From: Larix sibirica
Taxonomy: Eukaryota > Streptophyta > Pinopsida > Pinales > Pinaceae
Assembly (NCBI GenBank): GCA_004151065.3
Contig: NWUY0300025771.1
Span: 6,866 to 19,144, forward strand
Reading direction: 5' to 3'
DNA length: 12,279 bases
This document shows positions 8,603-12,279 of this stretch, one piece after another; position 1 is the first letter of the stretch; each line of letters begins with the position of its first letter. The notes beneath the pieces were generated by a model. It was given only the letters and a program-made list of their open reading frames with translations. It searched no databases and had not been told where the DNA came from. The translations under genes were made by a program, and so were the position numbers.

Positions 8603-9612
8603 TTCCTATAGCTTGATAATTTTGTTGGCCTCCCACAAAGATCCTCAAGGTGATAGGATTGATAGGATTTATTTTGGAGCTAAGACTTAGGAAGGAATCA
8701 AGGAAATCTATTTTTTTTCTTTTTCTATGTTAGAATCATGGTTGCCACAACTTGTAACCCTCGAGAATTTCCATTATTCTAAAAGCTCTTCCTTAGACCC
8801 AAATATAAAGTTCAAAACTTCATTGTCTACCTCATTCTACTAATCCAAGAGTTCCTCTTCCTTCATCCTCTCCCCAGTGCTTTACTAGTCCTTGAGAATT
8901 CTTGTGGTGTGAATGCAATTCATTTATAAAATATCTCCATTGAAAATTTAACTAGCATGTACATGCAAAATACTATAATAAAAATAACATAGAATTAAAG
9001 TTATTATTATAAAAGGTTTCTAGATCAAATTCATATTATCCTTCCTAAAAAAATTAGTCAAACACAAAGATAGATTCCTTCATTGTTATTTTCAACTATT
9101 AAAAATTATTTTGTGAATAGAAAATTAGTCAAATTAATATTTTTCTCCGACCATTAAATATTCTATTCCTATTGAAAATTAGTTAAACTAATCATAATGA
9201 TAACCTTCTCTAACCATTAAATATTAATAGGTGAACAAAAACTTAATTATAATAACACTCTATGCAAAATCTCTATTACAATTTTTATTTTTTTGAACAA
9301 ACATGTACAACACTCTAATTCTTTTCCAATTTCTAATACAAAACTATTTATTCTATTGTAGGGAACAATTCAATATTTAATCCTTTAAGGATAACATTTA
9401 AAATGAAACATGTTTATGAGATTATAGCACTTAATGATTATCTTTTTATTCCTTTTTTTATAACCATAACATCCTTTATTTTTTATTATTTGTTAGTTAG
9501 AGTTGGGGCTTTATTTCCCCACCCACTACTAGAATATATTTTTATCTATGTGGATTAAGTCGAAGTCCATGTAAATGTACTCTTAAACTTGTCCTTATTA
9601 TGTCCTTGACAG
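8603..9612. repeat. Direct repeat copy 2 (LINE ORF1 start plus 5-prime flank)
   Basis: This is the partner of 7215-8206, in the same orientation, offset by about 1386 bases at its left end and about 1400 at its right end. It ends near CTCTTAAACTTGTCC and GTCCTTGACAG. Weak similarity may run to about 9740 (a TTATTAAACAAAATTTTAAA-like stretch matches one near 8320). It keeps only the first 260 or so bases of ORF1 and none of the downstream LINE. That is the reverse of ordinary 5-prime truncation, so duplication of genomic DNA is more likely than a second retrotransposition. Confidence 0.85.
8605..8866 (-). pseudogene. Second copy of the LINE ORF1 N-terminus, truncated
   Basis: The start codon at 8866 matches that at 7475. 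The frame reads MKEEELLD, a stop, VDNEVLNFIFGSKEELLE, a stop, WKFSRVTSCGNHDSNIEKE, and after a frameshift PITLRIFVGGQQNYQAIG, ending at the repeat border. The stops after LLD and before WK fall at the same codons as in the copy at 7200-7475. The rest of ORF1 is not here; the sequence runs straight into the SINE-like segment. It cannot make a functional protein. Confidence 0.75.
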
Positions 9613-9762
9613 GAGATATATATATTTCGCTCACACCTTATTATTTACTTCAATAGCCTATAAATTTTTCCTTCTGCTATAGTTATTCTATAGTTAAAAA
9701 ATATTTTATTAAACAAAATTTTAAAAATACAATTTTCTAAAGTTTTATTGGTTTGCAGGTTG

Positions 9763-9813
9763 TGACGTCATCCTCGTTTTTCCCTTCTCGGGAGGGGGCA
9801 GCGGGATGATGTC
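9763..9813. promoter_or_regulatory. Imperfect palindrome with TGACGTCA bZIP-type site
   Basis: TGACGTCA (9763-9770) is a perfect C-box/CRE palindrome, the core bound by plant bZIP factors. GACGTCATCC (9764-9773) pairs with GGATGATGTC (9804-9813) at 9 of 10 positions, and the GC-rich spacer contains CCCTTCTCGGG. A related TTACGTCA occurs at 9917-9924. The site lies at the boundary where the AT-rich transposon DNA gives way to CpG-rich DNA, about 730 bases upstream of the candidate start codon at 10495. A regulatory role is inferred only from motif and position. Confidence 0.3.
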
Positions 9814-9916
9814 TTATAGTTTTTAAATCTATTGCAGACCTCTAAATCCTAACTCTGAACACACAACTATTGTGGGAGCGAAAAGCGAGGAACTTTAATA
9901 TTGTCAGCGATAAAAA

Positions 9917-9924
9917 TTACGTCA
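9917..9924. promoter_or_regulatory. TTACGTCA, ACGT-core bZIP-type motif
   Basis: This is TGACGTAA on the minus strand, a second ACGT-core element within 160 bases of the TGACGTCA site. It is an eight-base match in CpG-rich DNA and could occur by chance. Confidence 0.2.
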
Positions 9925-10191
9925 TTAAGTAGAGAATCAAGCGGACAAGGTAATAGTTCCAGACAAAGAATGTCGTGACAACTAGAATACGTCCATGGAC
10001 AATACCACGGCTTGGTCAAGCTCTAGGCATTGTTGAATTGTATTAATTTTGCGAGCCTTGTTGTTTTTTCCGAGGATAGTGACCGTCAATTCGATTTCCT
10101 ATTAAAAAATTCGTCGTGTATAAGTGCTTTTTTAATGCTTAGTAGAGTTACAGTATAGGAAGATCCCTAGGAGTTACACTATTCACATGAT

Positions 10192-10215
10192 TTTACTTGA
10201 ATATTTTCAAGTAAA
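10192..10215. repeat. Perfect 10-bp hairpin with 4-nt loop
   Basis: TTTACTTGAA (10192-10201) and TTCAAGTAAA (10206-10215) are exact reverse complements around TATT. It lies just upstream of the 72-bp tandem repeat in the putative promoter region. There is no T-tract suggesting termination, and no known element was recognised. Confidence 0.7.
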
Positions 10216-10251
10216 CTCTAGAAGATAAACATAGATATACTCCACTCAATT

Positions 10252-10395
10252 TCTCCACCAGTGGATCGTTTGAGCATTCCATGTAGCTGCACCCTATCTG
10301 GGGAATCGAGCATTATGAATATATCTCCACTAGTGGATCATTTGAGCATTCCATGTAGATGCACCCTGTCTAGGGCATCGAACATTATGAATATA
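10252..10395. repeat. 72-bp tandem duplication, two copies
   Basis: Unit 1 is 10252-10323 and unit 2 is 10324-10395. They differ at 7 of 72 positions by my count. Each contains TTTGAGCATTCCATGTAG and ends TTATGAATATA. Unit 2 carries the perfect palindrome CCACTAGTGG, while unit 1 has CCACCAGTGG. The second unit ends inside the TATA-like sequence upstream of the start codon at 10495, so the duplication may repeat a proximal-promoter segment. The similarity indicates a far younger event than the decay of the neighbouring LINE. Confidence 0.85.
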
Positions 10396-10396
10396 T
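10389..10396 (+). promoter_or_regulatory. Possible TATA box (GAATATATAC)
   Basis: ATATATA follows the second 72-bp unit and precedes an AG-rich stretch (ACAGAGAGTAGTAGACGAGA) that resembles a plant 5-prime leader. The first candidate start codon in good context (AATCATGGCT) is about 100 bases downstream. AT-rich DNA makes chance matches common. Confidence 0.25.
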
Positions 10397-10650
10397 ACAG
10401 AGAGTAGTAGACGAGATAGAGAAAGACACAATGAATTTAATTATTAAAAAATGAGCAAAATGATGGGTAGTGCAGCGATGAACCGTTGGCAATCATGGCT
10501 TCTCTGATAAGCTTGGTGGGCATGCTATTATTATGCATCTCATAGGTAGGGATTATTACATTTGATATCGCTTTAATATTGTTACGATCATTTAATTGTT
10601 ATGTCCCTGATTGAATTTTTTTTTTATAACTTACAGTGAACATGGACAAC

Positions 10651-10770
10651 GTGCTCCTGTCAGCCTCGTTTTTTCTCCCATTGGTGCAGGTGCAATGCAC
10701 TAGAGTCTGGGTGATCCTGTAAGCCTCGTTGGTTGTCCCATTGGTGCAAGTGCAGTGTGCCAGAGTTGGG
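10651..10770. repeat. 60-bp tandem duplication, two copies
   Basis: Unit 1 (10651-10710) and unit 2 (10711-10770) share CCTGT, AGCCTCGTT, TCCCATTGGTGCA and GAGT in register, with roughly 80% identity by eye. Sixty bases is twenty codons, and one frame repeats PVSLV and PIGA in both units, as expected if it arose in coding DNA. A stop interrupts unit 1 (TAG at 10702). Its length and sequence differ from the 72-bp repeat upstream. Confidence 0.8.
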
Positions 10771-10823
10771 TGATAAAGTTGTTGCGGTGCGGCAGAGTCT
10801 TGCAGTCACTTCTTACCTCAGCT

Positions 10824-10877
10824 GGTCACGTAGATAGTTACATGCAATTGGGTCGCGTGGATAATTACATGCAAGTG
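10824..10877. repeat. 27-bp in-frame tandem duplication (nine codons)
   Basis: Unit 1 (10824-10850) and unit 2 (10851-10877) differ at about five positions. In the frame open from 10755 to 11012 they encode GHVDSYMQL and GRVDNYMQV. Several of the differences are conservative at protein level (Ser/Asn, Leu/Val), which fits former selection, but the sample is too small to prove it. Confidence 0.75.
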
Positions 10878-11191
10878 ATCCATTCTTCAATTCTTGAAGA
10901 TCTTGTTACACTACGATCTACTACGCAGTTGAACTGGGCTTGTTTGTTGATAGATTTAGGGTTCAAATCCTACCATTGGGGATGGGCGTGCCTATCAATG
11001 CAGATCAATTGAATGCTTTCAATGCCTTCACCAATTACCTGAGTGGGTTCCAAGCTTGGTTTTAAATACCCTGTAAGGGCGATGACAAAAATGACATGAA
11101 CGGTAGTCCTTGCCCCTGTGGTTGTCCCAAGCTCATGAACTGGGAGAATTGTGGTGTGCACGATTTTAGCGCTCAAATTAGGAGAAAACTA

Positions 11192-11199
11192 ACACGTGT
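11192..11199. promoter_or_regulatory. ACACGTGT G-box-like palindrome
   Basis: CACGTG cores are bound by plant bZIP and bHLH factors. This one lies about 480 bases upstream of the TATA box at 11672. It is an eight-base match only. Confidence 0.2.
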
Positions 11200-11419
11200 G
11201 CAACATTTTAAGCATGGATGATATTGTTTTACCTGAGAATTCAAGACTCGGAGGAGAAGCCATGAGGATTTCAAACCTGTTTTATTCAAGATCTCCTGAG
11301 ACTATTCTTCTCGGTATTCAAAACACAGGCTAAGGTTTCGTGTGATCCGAGACTCAGACTATGTAAAGAACACCTTTCTCTGCCATCCAATTGCTTTTCT
11401 GGTAAATCTCATCGTAAAT

Positions 11420-11435
11420 CACCTCATTTGAGGTG
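11420..11435. repeat. Short perfect hairpin CACCTCA-TT-TGAGGTG
   Basis: Seven-base arms are exactly complementary around two bases. It is followed by TTAGGCCCAAAG, which contains GGCCCA, a site-II-like word found in plant promoters. No function can be assigned. Confidence 0.6.
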
Positions 11436-11671
11436 TTAGGCCCAAAGTAATAGCGGGTAACAATGATTTGCTATCATTCACATGGGATTCGTTCGGGAAA
11501 GCTTGCTTTATAGTTTATTTATATGTACGTGACTAATACTTTAAAAGGAAACTTTCCTCAGGAACAAGACTTTAAGGAAAAAAGTTGTATGCTAAAATTT
11601 AATGGTTTGTAACTGTTATTAGCTTTCTATCTGAAGGCAGCTGACCATTGACGAAATTCAAAATAGGCTCT

Positions 11672-11679
11672 TATAAAAA
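11672..11679 (+). promoter_or_regulatory. TATA box (TATAAAAA)
   Basis: TATAAAAAGG is a strong match to the plant TATA consensus and is bracketed by the direct repeat AGGCTCTT (11665-11672 and 11679-11686). Transcription would be expected to start near 11705, upstream of the hydrophobic reading frame at 11718-11805. Confidence 0.35.
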
Positions 11680-11717
11680 GGCTCTTCATCATCGAAGTAG
11701 GAACAACAATTATCCCA

Positions 11718-11805
11718 TTCCAGTCAAAAGCTTGCTTGTTATCTCTGTCCTTATGCCTTTGCTCTTCCTTGCAAGTCAAGTAGGAAACTTCCAATCTACT
11801 GCAAG
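11718..11805 (+). other. Possible signal-peptide exon of a small secreted protein
   Basis: The frame after the TATA box reads VKSLLVISVLMPLLFLASQVGNFQSTA: a basic residue, a leucine-rich hydrophobic core and a polar tail, like a secretory signal peptide. It is followed by CAAGTAAGC, a good match to a plant splice donor. Downstream of the TATA box the first in-frame ATG is at 11753, inside the hydrophobic core; the ATG at 11648 lies upstream of the TATA box. If this was a real first exon, its proper start codon seems lost. No second exon was found in the remaining 470 bases. A chance hydrophobic frame is a real alternative. Confidence 0.2.
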
Positions 11806-11869
11806 TAAGCTCTTGAACTTATGGTCCATAACATTTCCTGTTTGTAAAACACTGTGTTAAAAACTGTGT

Positions 11870-12279
11870 TCAAAGTTAAAACCCCAAATGGTTTTGCTCT
11901 GTAAAAATTTTAGTATTTGGCATGCAACTAAATTTACTAGTTCTCTAGAAAAATTACTAAAATGTTAACTAGAAAAAGGATGTTTAAAAAAAAGTTTTCT
12001 TACCAAAATGATTATCACGAATACGCAGTCATTATTATATTTCATGAAAGTAATTGGAGAGTTACATATGAAAATTTAATTCTCAATTTGAAAATTATAT
12101 TTGAAATTATCCATTTTTTCGTAGGGTGATTGGCAGTAGTGAAAGTTAGTCGCCATCTCCATCACACTTCATTTTCACCAATTATATTTATAAATGATAT
12201 GTTGAGTAATATTTACCTCCTGTTTACTATAATAAATTTATGTTGATACTAGTCTCTCACTCTCTTGATAATATGTAAA
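11870..12279. other. AT-rich tail of the window, no gene recognised
   Basis: Base composition returns to AT-rich. There is no recognisable coding frame, repeat pair or RNA gene. A short less AT-rich stretch (about 12120-12180, with TAGTCGCCATCTCC) could be an exon fragment, but nothing supports it. Confidence 0.5.

Larger units (their letters stand above)
10495..11066 (+). pseudogene. Candidate secreted-protein gene relic, weakly lipid-transfer-like
   Basis: ATG at 10495 sits in a good plant context (AATCATGGCT) and opens MASLISLVGMLLLCIS, a signal-peptide-like hydrophobic run. It ends at TAG (10543-10545), directly before GTAGGG; a T-rich tract and TTACAG lie at 10621-10636, so a 91-bp intron is possible. 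The next frame (about 10638-11012, stop at 10672) has LRCGRVLQSLLTSAGHVDSYM, SILEDLVTLRSTTQ, ACLLIDLGF, and in another frame LGMGVPINADQLNAFNAF (from about 10975). The spacing faintly recalls non-specific lipid-transfer proteins, where a CxC-LL segment is followed by LG-x-PIN-x-x-x-ALxLP. Most of the eight cysteines are absent and joining the exons does not restore a frame. It could equally be a chance ORF, though the CpG-rich setting favours old coding or regulatory DNA. Confidence 0.25.
11067..11645. other. Intergenic or intronic stretch, no gene recognised
   Basis: No reading frame here resembles a known protein; the minus-strand frame 10970-11176 has no recognisable domain. The stretch contains a G-box-like ACACGTGT (11192-11199) and a short perfect hairpin (11420-11435). 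CpG is more frequent than in the LINE region. It may be the 3-prime flank of the candidate relic or the upstream region of the possible unit at 11672. Confidence 0.5.

Noticed and set aside
7215-9612. The two roughly 1-kb direct repeats as LTRs of an LTR retrotransposon or TRIM
   Set aside because: The intervening 400 bases have no primer-binding site or polypurine tract, the repeats lack clear TG...CA ends, and their left part is LINE ORF1 coding.
10960-10970. GGTTCAAATCC as the T-arm of a tRNA gene or a SINE B-box
   Set aside because: The flanking T-stem does not pair over five bases, no anticodon arm or convincing A-box lies upstream, and the word lies inside an open frame.
1-12279. CRISPR array, bacterial operon, phage or viral insertion
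   Set aside because: There are no regularly spaced repeats, no bacterial-style gene packing, and every RT-related domain matches plant LINE architecture rather than a virus.

Overview
This window looks like plant nuclear intergenic DNA, most likely from a large repeat-rich genome such as a conifer. It is AT-rich, has no long open reading frame, and is dominated by heavily decayed non-LTR retrotransposon (LINE) sequence of the plant type: ORF1 with DUF4283 and a zinc-knuckle region, then ORF2 with endonuclease, reverse transcriptase, zf-RVT and RNase H. The conifer assignment is an inference from the style of the LINE proteins and the depth of decay; a basal angiosperm cannot be excluded. No bacterial, organellar or viral gene was recognised. 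Layout from left to right. 1 to about 1190: AT-rich DNA with several inverted repeats and a cluster of GTGCAC-like motifs, no gene. About 1195 to 7475: one LINE on the minus strand, read from right to left: ORF1 start (7475), DUF4283 (about 6250-6720), zinc-knuckle region (about 4980-5150), endonuclease (about 3480-4150), reverse transcriptase (about 1940-2740), RT thumb and downstream linker (down to about 1195). It is full of stops and frameshifts. Two things interrupt it. One is a 152-bp palindromic foldback element at 2141-2292, inside the RT between the QG motif and the FVDD motif. The other is a plus-strand LINE 3-prime fragment (zf-RVT plus RNase H) at about 5145-6190, inside ORF1. The minus-strand LINE itself lacks zf-RVT and RNase H. 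About 7215-9612: two diverged direct copies, roughly 1 kb each, of the LINE ORF1 N-terminus plus its 5-prime flank. They are separated by about 400 bp that hold a possible tRNA-derived SINE. Both copies carry the same two in-frame stops, so the segment was probably dead before it was duplicated. From about 9755 the base composition changes: CpG dinucleotides become frequent, bZIP-type ACGT palindromes appear, and the DNA looks less decayed. This right-hand part (about 9755-11900) is the only place that could belong to a host gene. It has a 72-bp tandem duplication ending in a TATA-like site (10252-10396), a short hydrophobic signal-peptide-like reading frame at 10495 that stops exactly at a possible splice donor, and two short in-frame tandem repeats (60 bp and 27 bp). 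A broken reading frame to about 11065 faintly resembles the C-terminal half of a plant lipid-transfer-type protein. A second TATA box with a signal-peptide-like segment lies at 11672-11805. None of these is an intact gene; they are low-confidence gene or pseudogene candidates. No previously undescribed multi-gene system is visible. The interest lies in the nested and rearranged transposon structure and in the gene-like island at the right end.
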